A stretch of DNA of 64,000 nucleotides from Atlanticothrix silvestris CENA357 (GTDB lineage Bacteria; Cyanobacteriota; Cyanobacteriia; Cyanobacteriales; Nostocaceae). The notes below the pieces were generated by a model, which ran no database searches, was not told where the DNA came from, and saw nothing but the letters and a program-made list of their open reading frames with translations. Where the stretch lies: contig NZ_JAECZB010000018.1 in the NCBI RefSeq assembly GCF_016056295.1, positions 1-64,000 on the forward strand. Reading direction: 5' to 3'. How positions within the stretch are numbered: the first letter of the stretch is position 1; each line of letters opens with the position of its first letter. The position numbers were made by a program, and so were the translations under genes. This document shows, piece after piece, positions 46,191 through 55,237 of the stretch.

Positions 46191-46971
46191 TATTTTTTAG
46201 TATCCCTTTAGTAAAACTAAAATTTACCAACTCAAAAATAGGTTGCTTTCACACAATATCTGCTTTTAACAAGCTGGGAAGTGCTGGAGTCAACAACTAA
46301 AATTTATGCACCACAAAAGGTTATGGAGAATAGGTAAATAGAGAATGGGCAAACTTTGCGTTTTTATCCTTGACTTAACGAGGATTTAACCTTAACGGTA
46401 ATAGCCGTTCTCTGAGTTTTTCTACTCCCAGATCCCGCTTATAGGCTATCAAACAGAATAGCTTGGTTTCTGCCTATCCATGAACAATTTAGAAAAGATG
46501 GCATTGAAAATCTCTATGAGTCTAAGTATAAAGTTGTAGTTTAATTTGAATTATGCTACTATACTTTTCCCTATTGTTATAAAAATCTACCCTACGGTGG
46601 TGTTTTTATCACCGTATCACCAGGGCGATCGCAGTACTAAATACAATCAATCATAGATTTCTACCAGTACAACACCAATCCACCAATGAAATTTATTATG
46701 GTTTTTCTTATAGTGTTACAGGCTTACATCAGTTCTTAAACACAAGAGTACTAAGAATTAAGACAATATATTAGTGCTTTCTAGGCGGTGGCAAAATATT
46801 AGTACTAAAATATGACTCAAATTTAGGGAAGTCATAAAACTAATTGTTGCAACATACACTTATAGTGTAAGTAACTCGCGGTATTATTAACCGTTATTAT
46901 TATGGCACGGTTTTACATGCCTGGAATGCTCTAGGTGAATTATGTTGATCACGGTGCAGGGGAAGTAGGCT
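46191..46971. other. Gene-free region upstream of ftn2 and pdhA
   Basis: About 780 bases separate the divergent pdhA and ftn2 genes and presumably hold both promoters. A GGTG-TTTTTAT-CACC hairpin lies at about 46599-46613 and a HIP1-like GGCGATCGC near 46624. No gene is seen. Confidence 0.45.
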
Positions 46972-49275
46972 GTGCGAATTCCGCTAGATTACTACCGAAT
47001 TTTAGGACTACCGTTAGCGGCAAGTGATGAACAGTTGCGGCAAGCATACAGCGATCGCATTGTACAATTGCCGCGACGGGAGTATTCTCAATCAGCAATT
47101 TCTTCTCGAAAACAACTTATAGAAGAAGCTTACGTGGTTTTATCAAATCCTAAAGAACGTAGCAGTTACGACCAGCTTTATCTTGCCCACGCCTATGACC
47201 CTGATGGTACGGCTAACGCTAGAGTAGCATTGGGAGATCGTGCCCAAAGTAACCACGGTGATCCTGATACACAGAGTCTCAGTATCGAAATTTCTCCACA
47301 GGAATTAGTTGGTGCTTTATTAATTCTGCAAGAATTAGGAGAATACGAACTGGTACTGAAACTAGGTCATACCTACCTAGCAAATCAAAACGGTACAGCA
47401 GTTGCCAGCATAGGTAATAATCTGGCAAGTGAAGAATTTCTAGAAAGTACTGAAAGTCCAGATATTGTTTTGACTGTTGCTTTGGCCTGCTTAGAATTAG
47501 GTCGAGAACAATGGCAGCAAGGTCACTATGAAAATGCTGCGGTGTCTTTAGAAACTGGACAACAAATGCTAGCTCGTGGCGGTCTGTTTGCAAGTGTACA
47601 AGCAGAAATGCAGGCTGACCTTTACAAATTGCGACCGTACCGAATTTTAGAATTACTCGCACTACCTCTAGAAAAAACTGCCGAACGCCGCCAAGGTCTA
47701 GAATTATTGCAAAATATTTTAAGCGATCGCGGGGGAATTGATGGTACTGGTAATGATGAATCGGGTTTAAACATTGATGACTTTCTGCGATTTATTCAAC
47801 AATTACGTAACCACCTCACAGTCGCAGAACAGCACAAACTCTTTGAAGCCGAAAGCAAGCGTCCTTCGGCTGTTGCTACCTATTTAGCGGTTTATGCTCT
47901 CATAGCGCGAGGATTTGCTCAACGTCAACCAGCTTTAATTCGTCAGTCCAAGCAATTGCTGATACATCTGGGTAAACGCCAAGATGTACATTTAGAACAG
48001 TCGCTATGTGCCCTATTACTAGGCCAAACCGAAGAAGCAACCCGTGTTTTAGAGCTAAGTCAAGAATACGAAGCCTTAGTTTTTATTCGGGAAAAATCCC
48101 AAGACTCTCCAGACTTGCTACCGGGATTATGTTTATATGCAGAACAGTGGTTACAACATGAAGTATTTCCCCACTTTCGAGATTTGGCTAGGCAACAAGC
48201 TTCGCTGAAAGATTACTTTGCTAACCAACAGGTACAAGCTTATTTAGAAGGACTACCTACAGATGCAGAAACTACTCATGAATGGGCTGTAATTAATCGC
48301 CAGTCTTTTTCCCAACCACAGACAAATAACTTACGTCAACGCAGTCATTCTACTAATGTTGCCCAACAATTTCATCATAGTAAAACATCTGACCCAGAAT
48401 TACCGGAAACACTAAACCACAAAAGACCTGAGTATTCCACTTCTTCACCAACCAACTCCAATACATCACCAAATACTCACTCTAATGGAAGTGCAAGATC
48501 AGAAATACCAACGACACCGCTTTCTACTGCGGAACGCACAGCTAAAACAACTAATCACAACCTGAATGGTTCAACTAAAACCTCTCCACCCCGTCAGGTC
48601 AAAAAGCGTAGGAAGCGCAAAACTGGTCAACCTGTCAGCCGGGAGCGTACACCATCTGGGCAACGGCGAACCTTTGCCAGTACCCTAGAAGGTAAAACAC
48701 GATTAGTCTGGACAGTTTTTGCTTCATTGGTGGGTATATTAGTTTTTTGGTTATTAGTTTCCACAACTTTTGGATGGGTAAAGAATCTGTTTTCTCCTGC
48801 GCCATCTTTGCAAGGAAAACAATTATTTGTACAGCTTAATGAACCACCAATAACTATTCCTGACAGCAACAGTAAATTACAATCACCAGAAGGAACTCTG
48901 AGCGAGGAAACTGCAAAAGAAGTTATTGAAACTTGGTTATCTACTAAAGCTGCGGCTTTAGGAGTAAATCATGAAGTAGATGGTTTACAGGATATTTTAG
49001 TTGGTTCGGCTTTATCTCAGTGGCGGTTAATTGCCCAGCAAGAAAGAGCAGCAAACCGTTATCGCCAGTACAATCACACTGTTAAAGTGGAATATATCAA
49101 TAAAGCTGAGATTTACCCAGATCGCGCAGTAGCGGTAGCTACGGTTAAGGAAGTAACACAGTTTTATGAAAATAGTCAGGCAAAAAAATCTTCTGATGAA
49201 ACTTTACGTGTCCGATATGATTTAATTCGACAACAAGGAGTGTGGCGTATTCAGAACATGGCAATTGTTTATTAA
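46972..49275 (+). CDS. ftn2: Cell-division protein Ftn2/ZipN (ARC6 homologue)
   Basis: Ftn2 anchors and stabilises the FtsZ ring at the membrane in cyanobacteria, as ARC6 does in chloroplasts. The 767-residue protein begins with a degenerate DnaJ-like domain (LDYYRILGLPLAASDEQLRQAY, no HPD motif), followed by a helical middle region. A Ser/Thr/Pro-rich basic linker (about 440-560) precedes one membrane span near 578-600 (WTVFASLVGILVFWLLV). A C-terminal IMS domain follows (about 640-767, VIETWLSTKAAALG). The start is a GTG with AGGGGAAG upstream. Confidence 0.94.
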   Translation: MRIPLDYYRILGLPLAASDEQLRQAYSDRIVQLPRREYSQSAISSRKQLIEEAYVVLSNPKERSSYDQLYLAHAYDPDGTANARVALGDRAQSNHGDPDTQSLSIEISPQELVGALLILQELGEYELVLKLGHTYLANQNGTAVASIGNNLASEEFLESTESPDIVLTVALACLELGREQWQQGHYENAAVSLETGQQMLARGGLFASVQAEMQADLYKLRPYRILELLALPLEKTAERRQGLELLQNILSDRGGIDGTGNDESGLNIDDFLRFIQQLRNHLTVAEQHKLFEAESKRPSAVATYLAVYALIARGFAQRQPALIRQSKQLLIHLGKRQDVHLEQSLCALLLGQTEEATRVLELSQEYEALVFIREKSQDSPDLLPGLCLYAEQWLQHEVFPHFRDLARQQASLKDYFANQQVQAYLEGLPTDAETTHEWAVINRQSFSQPQTNNLRQRSHSTNVAQQFHHSKTSDPELPETLNHKRPEYSTSSPTNSNTSPNTHSNGSARSEIPTTPLSTAERTAKTTNHNLNGSTKTSPPRQVKKRRKRKTGQPVSRERTPSGQRRTFASTLEGKTRLVWTVFASLVGILVFWLLVSTTFGWVKNLFSPAPSLQGKQLFVQLNEPPITIPDSNSKLQSPEGTLSEETAKEVIETWLSTKAAALGVNHEVDGLQDILVGSALSQWRLIAQQERAANRYRQYNHTVKVEYINKAEIYPDRAVAVATVKEVTQFYENSQAKKSSDETLRVRYDLIRQQGVWRIQNMAIVY

Positions 49276-49315
49276 GTCGCTATACAAAATTAATTCACAA
49301 AAAAGAAGAAATCGA

Positions 49316-49349
49316 ACCGCCAAGAACGCCAAAAACGCCAAGAATGCTA
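49316..49349. repeat. Short direct repeat (AACGCCAAR)
   Basis: Three to four near-copies of a 9-bp word (CGCCAAGAA, CGCCAAAAA, CGCCAAGAA) lie between ftn2 and the NUDIX gene. It is a common intergenic motif and non-coding. Confidence 0.6.
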
Positions 49350-49381
49350 AAAATTTATAGAGTGTGTTTAAGTTATAGAAA

Positions 49382-49930
49382 TTAATTGAGAAATTTTAAA
49401 CCTAAAAATAGAGCTGTAATAGTTCCTGTTACAGAAATTTCGCCTTGAGTAACTTTATCTAACACTGACTCTATAGGAATTAATACAACTTCAATTTCTT
49501 CTGTAATATCTAAATTTCGTTCTCCAGACTTAGTAACATTTTCTGCTAAAAATAAATGTATTTTGTTAGTATCTTTGACAGGATTGTCGTATAAAGTAGC
49601 CAATTTAGTAACTTTTTGGGCAATATAACCAGTCTCTTCTTGCAATTCTCTGACTGCTGCGATCGCAGCATCTTCTTTTGTGGCATCAAAACCTCCTGCT
49701 GGTAGTTCTAATAAAACTTCACCAACACCATGTCTATATTGACGTACAAAAACAATCTCTTGCTGATTTGTGATGGGTAAAATTAAGGCAATTTCTGGTC
49801 TAACAATTACAAAAAAGTCATCTATAATTTGACCGTTTGGTAATTCTATTTCATCTTGTCTGACCTGACACCAGCGGTGATCTAATACCATTTTTGATTG
49901 TAATATTTTCCATTTTTTTAAGTTGTTCAT
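49382..49930 (-). CDS. NUDIX hydrolase (ADP-ribose pyrophosphatase-like)
   Basis: This 182-residue protein carries a complete NUDIX box, GGFDATKEDAAIAAVRELQEETG (G-x5-E-x7-R-E-x2-E-E-x-G), which binds Mg2+ and cleaves nucleoside-diphosphate derivatives. The preceding segment VFVRQYRHGVGEVLLELPAG is typical of the ADP-ribose pyrophosphatase branch. The substrate cannot be confirmed by eye. The ATG at 49930 is used. Confidence 0.92.
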   Translation of the reverse strand: MNNLKKWKILQSKMVLDHRWCQVRQDEIELPNGQIIDDFFVIVRPEIALILPITNQQEIVFVRQYRHGVGEVLLELPAGGFDATKEDAAIAAVRELQEETGYIAQKVTKLATLYDNPVKDTNKIHLFLAENVTKSGERNLDITEEIEVVLIPIESVLDKVTQGEISVTGTITALFLGLKFLN

Positions 49931-50038
49931 AGATAAATTAAAAAATAGAATTATGGTAAAAAAGTATAACAGATACCTCAGATCATCTAGAATTTGAATT
50001 TACACTGTTTTTGCTCTAGCCAAAGATTGAGCAGACTT

Positions 50039-51091
50039 ATGCAAGTTGAAGTAAATCTATTTACGGTTAACAAACGATTCCCTTTGACCATTAGTCGCGG
50101 CACAACGGCGCAGACAACGAATGTATGGGTGAGGATTTTGCAGGATGGTCTCGAAGGCTGGGGTGAAGCGTCGCCATTTGGGGTTGGCAATCATTCACAA
50201 TCAACTGATACAATCAAAAACTGCTTAGAGCAACTCGCGCCAGTCTTGCAAGCATTCAGTCCTTTGCAGCGGCAGGAAGTTGAGCAAGTATTAATAAAAC
50301 AGCAGGTTCCTTCTTCCGTAAGAGCAGCATTGGATATAGCAATGCACGACTGGCTAGGCAAGCGTGTGGGTTTACCTCTATGGCAAATCTGGGGACTCGA
50401 TCGCCATGTCATAGTACCAACTTCTGTAACAATTGGCATTAATTCACCAGCAGGAGCCAGGGCAAGGGCGCGAGACTGGTTGCAATTTACCGATGTTCGT
50501 CTTTTTAAAGTCAAATTAGGCAGTCCAGAGGGCATAGATGCCGATCGCAAAATGCTATTAGCAGTGCAAGAAGAAGCAAAAAACCAAGAATTTTTCGTGG
50601 ATGCAAACGGGGGCTGGAGTTTGTCAGATGCGATTGAAATGTGTAATTGGCTGGCCAATTTAGAGATAAAGTATGTAGAACAACCATTGCCAAGGGGGCA
50701 AGAAAAGAGTTTAGCAGAACTCAAAAAGGAATCTTCCCTACCGATATTTGTCGATGAAAGTTGCTTTACTAGCGCTGATATTCCCCATCTGGCAAACTAT
50801 GTAGATGGCATCAATATCAAACTGATGAAATCAGGAGGACTAACCGAGGCCATGCGGATGGTACACACAGCACGAGCCTACGGTTTGCAAGTCATGTTCG
50901 GCTGTTATTCTGACAGCACCTTAGCGAATACAGCAGCGGCACAACTAGCGCCACTAGCTGATTATTTAGATTTAGATAGTCACCTTAACTTAATCGATGA
51001 CCCCTTTACAGGTGCATTGATACAACAAGGAAGAGTTTTGCCAAACGATTTACCAGGTTTGGGGGTACAACACAGTGCGTCTACCACTTAA
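50039..51091 (+). CDS. Dipeptide epimerase (enolase superfamily)
   Basis: Starting at the ATG 50039 (350 residues) gives MQVEVNLFTVNKRFPLTISRG, the normal N-terminus; the earlier ATG would add an unrelated segment. The enolase-superfamily residues are KVKLG (first Lys of the KxK pair), the metal ligands in VDANGGW, EQPL and DESC, and NIKLMKSGGL. This set is typical of L-Ala-D/L-Glu-type dipeptide epimerases used in murein-peptide recycling. It overlaps the downstream DUF1611 gene by 17 nt, so the two are translationally coupled. Confidence 0.9.
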   Translation: MQVEVNLFTVNKRFPLTISRGTTAQTTNVWVRILQDGLEGWGEASPFGVGNHSQSTDTIKNCLEQLAPVLQAFSPLQRQEVEQVLIKQQVPSSVRAALDIAMHDWLGKRVGLPLWQIWGLDRHVIVPTSVTIGINSPAGARARARDWLQFTDVRLFKVKLGSPEGIDADRKMLLAVQEEAKNQEFFVDANGGWSLSDAIEMCNWLANLEIKYVEQPLPRGQEKSLAELKKESSLPIFVDESCFTSADIPHLANYVDGINIKLMKSGGLTEAMRMVHTARAYGLQVMFGCYSDSTLANTAAAQLAPLADYLDLDSHLNLIDDPFTGALIQQGRVLPNDLPGLGVQHSASTT

Positions 51092-52121
51092 TCAACGAAT
51101 AGCAATTCTGCTGCATGAAGGAGTTAGCGGGCCTCATGGCAAAACGGGGCTGTCACTTTTACGTTACAGTGAAGCGCCAATCGTAGTCGTAATTGATCGC
51201 GAGTCTGCGGACAAATCTTTACCAGAATTAACAGGTATCAAGCGTGATGTCCCAATTGTGGCATCAGTAACGGAGTCGTTAGATTACAAGCCAGAAGTCT
51301 TAGTCATTGGCATTGCCCCAGGTGGTGGTGCTATTCCAGATGAGTACTGGCTGGAAATCAAAAACGCTCTTGAAGCTGGCATGTCTTTGGTAAACGGTTT
51401 GCATACACCATTGGCAAATATACCGGAATTAAATGCACTGTTAAAAACTGGGCAATTAATTTGGGATGTACGGAAAGAACCATCTAATTTAAGTGTTGCC
51501 AGTGGAATCGCCCGCACCTTGCCTTGTCGGCGGGTATTGACTGTGGGAACCGACATGGCGATCGGTAAAATGTCAACTAGTTTAGAGTTACATTGGGCTT
51601 CAAAACTGCGAGGCTGGCGTTCTAAATTTTTGGCCACAGGTCAGACTGGTGTGATGTTAGAGGGTGATGGTGTGGCATTAGATGCCGTGCGCGTTGACTT
51701 TGCCGCGGGTGCTGTGGAACAAATAGTGATGCGCTATGGCAAAAACTATGATATCTTGCACATTGAAGGACAAGGTTCACTATTGCATCCTAGTTCCACA
51801 GCAACTCTACCCCTCATCCGTGGTTCCCAACCAACCCAATTAGTATTAGTACATCGGGCGGGGCAAACTCATAATCGCAATCATCCCCATGTACCAATTC
51901 CACCTTTACCAAAAGTAATTCAGCTTTATGAAACTGTTGCTAGTGCAGGCGGAGCCTTTGGAAACGTGCCAGTAGCGGCTATAGCTTTGAATACTGCTCA
52001 TTTAGATGAATTGACAGCTCTAGAGGCGATCACCCAAACAACCGCAGAAACTGGGCTACCCTGTACCGATCCGGTACGTTTTGATGCTGGTGTGCTGCTA
52101 GATGGAGTGATGAAAAATTAG
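51075..52121 (+). CDS. DUF1611 P-loop protein paired with dipeptide epimerase
   Basis: This 348-residue protein starts at a GTG inside the epimerase gene (17-nt overlap). The N-terminal domain is Rossmann-like (IVVVIDRESADKSLPE ... VLVIGIAPGGGAIPDEYW), and a P-loop-like segment VGTDMAIGKMSTSLEL lies at about 156-171. It is the DUF1611 pattern; members have been found near D/L-amino-acid metabolism genes and adjacent dipeptide epimerases. An ATP-dependent ligase or kinase acting on the epimerised peptide is an inference. The conserved HRAGQTHNR segment may be catalytic. Confidence 0.85.
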   Translation: MRLPLNQRIAILLHEGVSGPHGKTGLSLLRYSEAPIVVVIDRESADKSLPELTGIKRDVPIVASVTESLDYKPEVLVIGIAPGGGAIPDEYWLEIKNALEAGMSLVNGLHTPLANIPELNALLKTGQLIWDVRKEPSNLSVASGIARTLPCRRVLTVGTDMAIGKMSTSLELHWASKLRGWRSKFLATGQTGVMLEGDGVALDAVRVDFAAGAVEQIVMRYGKNYDILHIEGQGSLLHPSSTATLPLIRGSQPTQLVLVHRAGQTHNRNHPHVPIPPLPKVIQLYETVASAGGAFGNVPVAAIALNTAHLDELTALEAITQTTAETGLPCTDPVRFDAGVLLDGVMKN

Positions 52122-52436
52122 GTTTGACTCTCCCGCTGCTTATCAGGCAAAGGGAGTGTTAAACCAATTAAAAATTAAAAATGTAAAATTACAATCAGTA
52201 AGGGTTTGAACCCACTACTGATTGTAGACCACTGAATCAGTCGCTTCGCTCCAATTGAAAATTAAAACTGGTCAATTATTACCTGCCACTACCGCGGTCA
52301 TAGTGTTTAACGTTCCCAAAGGTTTCTGACCCTACTTGATTACAGCAGTGTTTGGATATGCGATCGCTTGGGGTTGGAATAGCTATATTTTTGTATAAAT
52401 AAAAAACTTGGTTATTCATTACTAAAGTTAAAAGTC
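52122..52436. other. Intergenic region with dispersed repeat hairpin
   Basis: About 315 bases. TACAATCAGTA at 52190-52200 pairs perfectly with TACTGATTGTA at 52216-52226, and the words around it resemble common Nostocales intergenic repeats. A HIP1-like site lies near 52360. No gene is seen. Confidence 0.5.
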
Positions 52437-52739
52437 TTAAATTTTAGGTTTATTGGCTGAAATAGTAAAGTCGAAAACGGAACTTACCAAAGCCAGATGT
52501 TCTTTAGAACTGAGATAGTGATTTTTGTATGATTCATCTAAAAACCGCATCAGCGACAAACTTGTAGATTCCAGTTGCACTCTTTTTCTGGCTGCCCTGA
52601 TAGCGTCACATATTTGAGGATAAACATGGTAATTACTGATTCCTATTTGCTCATCTGGCATCCAACATTTAAATACGTAGCCTTGAGGCAAGGGTATCAA
52701 TTCAATCAGCCAACCATGATATAAATATTTCCATTTCAT
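52437..52739 (-). CDS. Hypothetical protein (100 aa)
   Basis: This 100-residue protein begins MKWKYLYHGWLIELIPLPQGYVFKCWMPD with many aromatic residues, then a helical half (ICDAIRAARKRVQLESTSLSLMRFLDES). No family is recognised. It has no signal peptide or membrane segment. It lies beside, and in the same orientation as, the response regulator gene, about 160 nt from it, so co-regulation is possible but unproven. Confidence 0.65.
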   Translation of the reverse strand: MKWKYLYHGWLIELIPLPQGYVFKCWMPDEQIGISNYHVYPQICDAIRAARKRVQLESTSLSLMRFLDESYKNHYLSSKEHLALVSSVFDFTISANKPKI

Positions 52740-52898
52740 CGACAGCTACTCTCTTGGTTCATTGATTTAAATATTTGTATTTCCTCACCACATCTGACCA
52801 AAAGAATATAACCTACACATGCAATTACTGTGTAGAATTTGTGTAGAAATTGTGCAGATACAACAATTTGAATAAATGTATGTATCAGAAATAGCGGA

Positions 52899-53591
52899 CT
52901 ATTTGAGGCGATACCCTAGTCCATGAACCGTTTCAATAAAATTGTCCGGCGCATCTAAAGCTCTCAGTTTTTGCCGAAGACATCTAATGTGAGACCTCAC
53001 AGTTTCTTCTACTGGAGAGTCGTCTACTGACCAAACTTGCTCAATAATACTAGAACGGCTCAATACCCTTCTGCCATTGGCAATCAGCAATTCTAAAATC
53101 GCATATTCTTTGGGAGTTAATGACAGAGGGGAATCGTTGTAAGTAGCTTCATAAGTACTGGAATTTAAGTGTAATTTCCCCCAAGATAAACTCACTGTAG
53201 TTGCAGAATTACCACGCCTGAGTAAAGCACGTATCCGAGCCATTAACTCTTCTAAGTCAAATGGCTTTGCTACATAATCATCTGCTCCTGCATCTAACCC
53301 GGCAATCTTATCGGCTACAGTATCGCGAGCTGTTAACATCAGCACTGGTACGCCAGAGTTACGATGTGCTGGATTAGTGGTTCCAGTAGTACGTAAGCGT
53401 TGACAAAACTTGATGCCATCTAGCTTTGGTAGTGTCACATCTAGCACCATCAAATCATATTTCATTGACTCTGCTGAATTCCAGGCTGCTTCTCCATCTT
53501 TAGCAATATCTACTACATACTGGCGTCTGCTTAAAGCTTCTGTTAATACCTCTGCCAGTTGAGTATCATCTTCAACTACCAGAATTCGCAT
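52899..53591 (-). CDS. OmpR-family response regulator
   Basis: This 230-residue protein has a receiver domain (1-120) with acidic pocket EDD (7-9), phospho-acceptor Asp51 (MVLDVTLPKLDG), the Thr of LTARD and the Lys of AKPF. A winged-helix DNA-binding domain (about 135-230; LTPKEYAILELLIANGRRVLSR, EETVRSHIRCLRQKL) follows. It is transcribed away from the histidine kinase at 53731, with a 24-bp palindrome between them that is a likely operator. Signal and target genes are unknown. Confidence 0.95.
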   Translation of the reverse strand: MRILVVEDDTQLAEVLTEALSRRQYVVDIAKDGEAAWNSAESMKYDLMVLDVTLPKLDGIKFCQRLRTTGTTNPAHRNSGVPVLMLTARDTVADKIAGLDAGADDYVAKPFDLEELMARIRALLRRGNSATTVSLSWGKLHLNSSTYEATYNDSPLSLTPKEYAILELLIANGRRVLSRSSIIEQVWSVDDSPVEETVRSHIRCLRQKLRALDAPDNFIETVHGLGYRLK

Positions 53592-53643
53592 AATTTATCC
53601 CTAGGTTCAGCAGGAAATAAGCACGGAGGTATGACATTAACTT

Positions 53644-53667
53644 TACCATGTAAACATTTACATGGTA
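53644..53667. promoter_or_regulatory. 24-bp perfect palindrome, probable operator of the divergent two-component pair
   Basis: TACCATGTAAA-CA-TTTACATGGTA is an exact inverted repeat with 11-bp arms, 53 bp upstream of the response regulator start and 64 bp upstream of the kinase ATG. An ATG at 53662 falls inside it, which argues against that start for the kinase. Such a site fits autoregulation by a dimeric regulator, though OmpR-type sites are usually direct repeats. Confidence 0.7.
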
Positions 53668-53730
53668 CGCCCACTCTTTAGTTTTTATAGAATAAGCAAG
53701 CATGAAATCAGTTATTTTTCCAAAAAATTT

Positions 53731-55122
53731 ATGAATCGGCAATTTATAAAATGGTCTTTTACAAGAAAATGGATTGCAGTAGGATTTACTTTAACCCTGT
53801 TACTTATGGGATTAGTCACTTTTGCTTCATTTAAAAATACCAGTGAAATTCAAAAAAGTGCTAATCAAGTACAGTATACTTATCAAACCCTCAATACTTT
53901 GACGAATTTCTATGCGGCAATGACAGTTGCAGAATCGGCACGACGGGGGTATATATTTTTAGGAAATAAACAAGATTTAAAGCGCTATCAAAATGAAATA
54001 ATCAATATGCAGTCTGAACTAAAGTTGTTAAAGGAACAGATACATCCTAGTTCTATTCAACAACAGCGACTGACACAATTGAACTCATTAGTCAATCAGA
54101 GATTAGCTCTTTTAGAGCAATCAATACAACTTTATCAAAAAGATAAAACAGAATTAGAACTACAAACCAATATTACAGAACGCAGTGTTAAACTCCGAGA
54201 AAAAATTCTACCTGTAATGGCAGATATGAAGGCTGAAGAGCAACTTTATCTGCAAAGTTCTCTACAGCAATCTAAGTATAGTATTCATTTAAGAATATTA
54301 ATAGAAATACTAGGGACAATTCTAAGCTTTTTAGTAATTTCTAGTTTATGCATCATACTTGAACGTCAGTGGGTGCAACGTGAAAAAATTGAAATTTTAG
54401 AATTTTCTCTATCTCAAGAAAAAGAATTAGGTGAACTAAAACTTCGTTTGTTTTCTATGATTTCTCATGAATTTCGTACACCTTTAAGTGTGATATTACT
54501 TTCGTCACAATTATTACGAGAAATTTTAGAAGAATTAGTAGACGAGCAACAATTAAAAAATCTTTCCCGGATTCAATCTTCGGCAAAATTAATGAATCAT
54601 CTATTAACCGATATATTAACTTTAACTAGAGCAGAAGCAAATCAGTTAGATTATAAACCTCAAACCATCAACGTAGAAAATTTTTGTTTAAATTTGATAG
54701 AAGAAGTACAATTGTTTGGCACAAATCAACAATTGATAAAATTTATAAGCAATGGTCAATATTTTCGTGCCAATTTAGATGAGAAACTTTTGTATTGCAT
54801 ACTTAGCAATCTGTTATTAAATGCCATCAAATACTCATTTGATGGAGGTAAAATATACTTAATTTTAAATTCGGAGCCAGGAACTATAATTTTCCAGGTA
54901 ATAGATGAGGGAATAGGCATTCCACTAGGAGAACGAGAAAAAATCTATGAGCCTTTTTATCGAGGACAAAATGTTGAAAATGTTGCTGGTACTGGACTCG
55001 GATTAGCAGTCGTTAAAAAATGTGTAGAGCGTCATCAAGGAGAAATTGCTGTAAATAGTGAAGTAGGAGTTGGAACAACATTTACTGTCAAGATTCCTCA
55101 GAAAAACATAGCAGCTGTTTAA
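53731..55122 (+). CDS. CHASE3-type sensor histidine kinase
   Basis: I place the start at the ATG 53731 (463 residues), because the ATG at 53662 lies in a palindrome and adds non-family sequence. A membrane helix (WIAVGFTLTLLLMGLVTFASF) precedes an extracytoplasmic CHASE3-like helical domain (AESARRGYIFLGNKQDLKRY). A second helix (IEILGTILSFLVISSLCIIL) follows. The kinase core has His246 (MISHEFRTPL), the N-box (LLLNAIKYS), DEGIGIP and GTGLGLAVVKK. It is divergent from the OmpR-type regulator, its likely partner. Confidence 0.94.
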   Translation: MNRQFIKWSFTRKWIAVGFTLTLLLMGLVTFASFKNTSEIQKSANQVQYTYQTLNTLTNFYAAMTVAESARRGYIFLGNKQDLKRYQNEIINMQSELKLLKEQIHPSSIQQQRLTQLNSLVNQRLALLEQSIQLYQKDKTELELQTNITERSVKLREKILPVMADMKAEEQLYLQSSLQQSKYSIHLRILIEILGTILSFLVISSLCIILERQWVQREKIEILEFSLSQEKELGELKLRLFSMISHEFRTPLSVILLSSQLLREILEELVDEQQLKNLSRIQSSAKLMNHLLTDILTLTRAEANQLDYKPQTINVENFCLNLIEEVQLFGTNQQLIKFISNGQYFRANLDEKLLYCILSNLLLNAIKYSFDGGKIYLILNSEPGTIIFQVIDEGIGIPLGEREKIYEPFYRGQNVENVAGTGLGLAVVKKCVERHQGEIAVNSEVGVGTTFTVKIPQKNIAAV

Positions 55123-55237
55123 AGTTTTTTGTCTACTCTCTAAGTTTCGCAAGAAGTTTATCAAATTACCCTAGGCGGATGAGGGCGATCGCTCCTACAT
55201 TTAATTAAAGAGCCTTTTGTATTGTATATATCTCAGC

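Noticed and set aside
53662-53730. Upstream ATG for the CHASE3 kinase
   Set aside because: It lies within a perfect palindrome, and the added 23 residues do not fit a sensor-kinase N-terminus.
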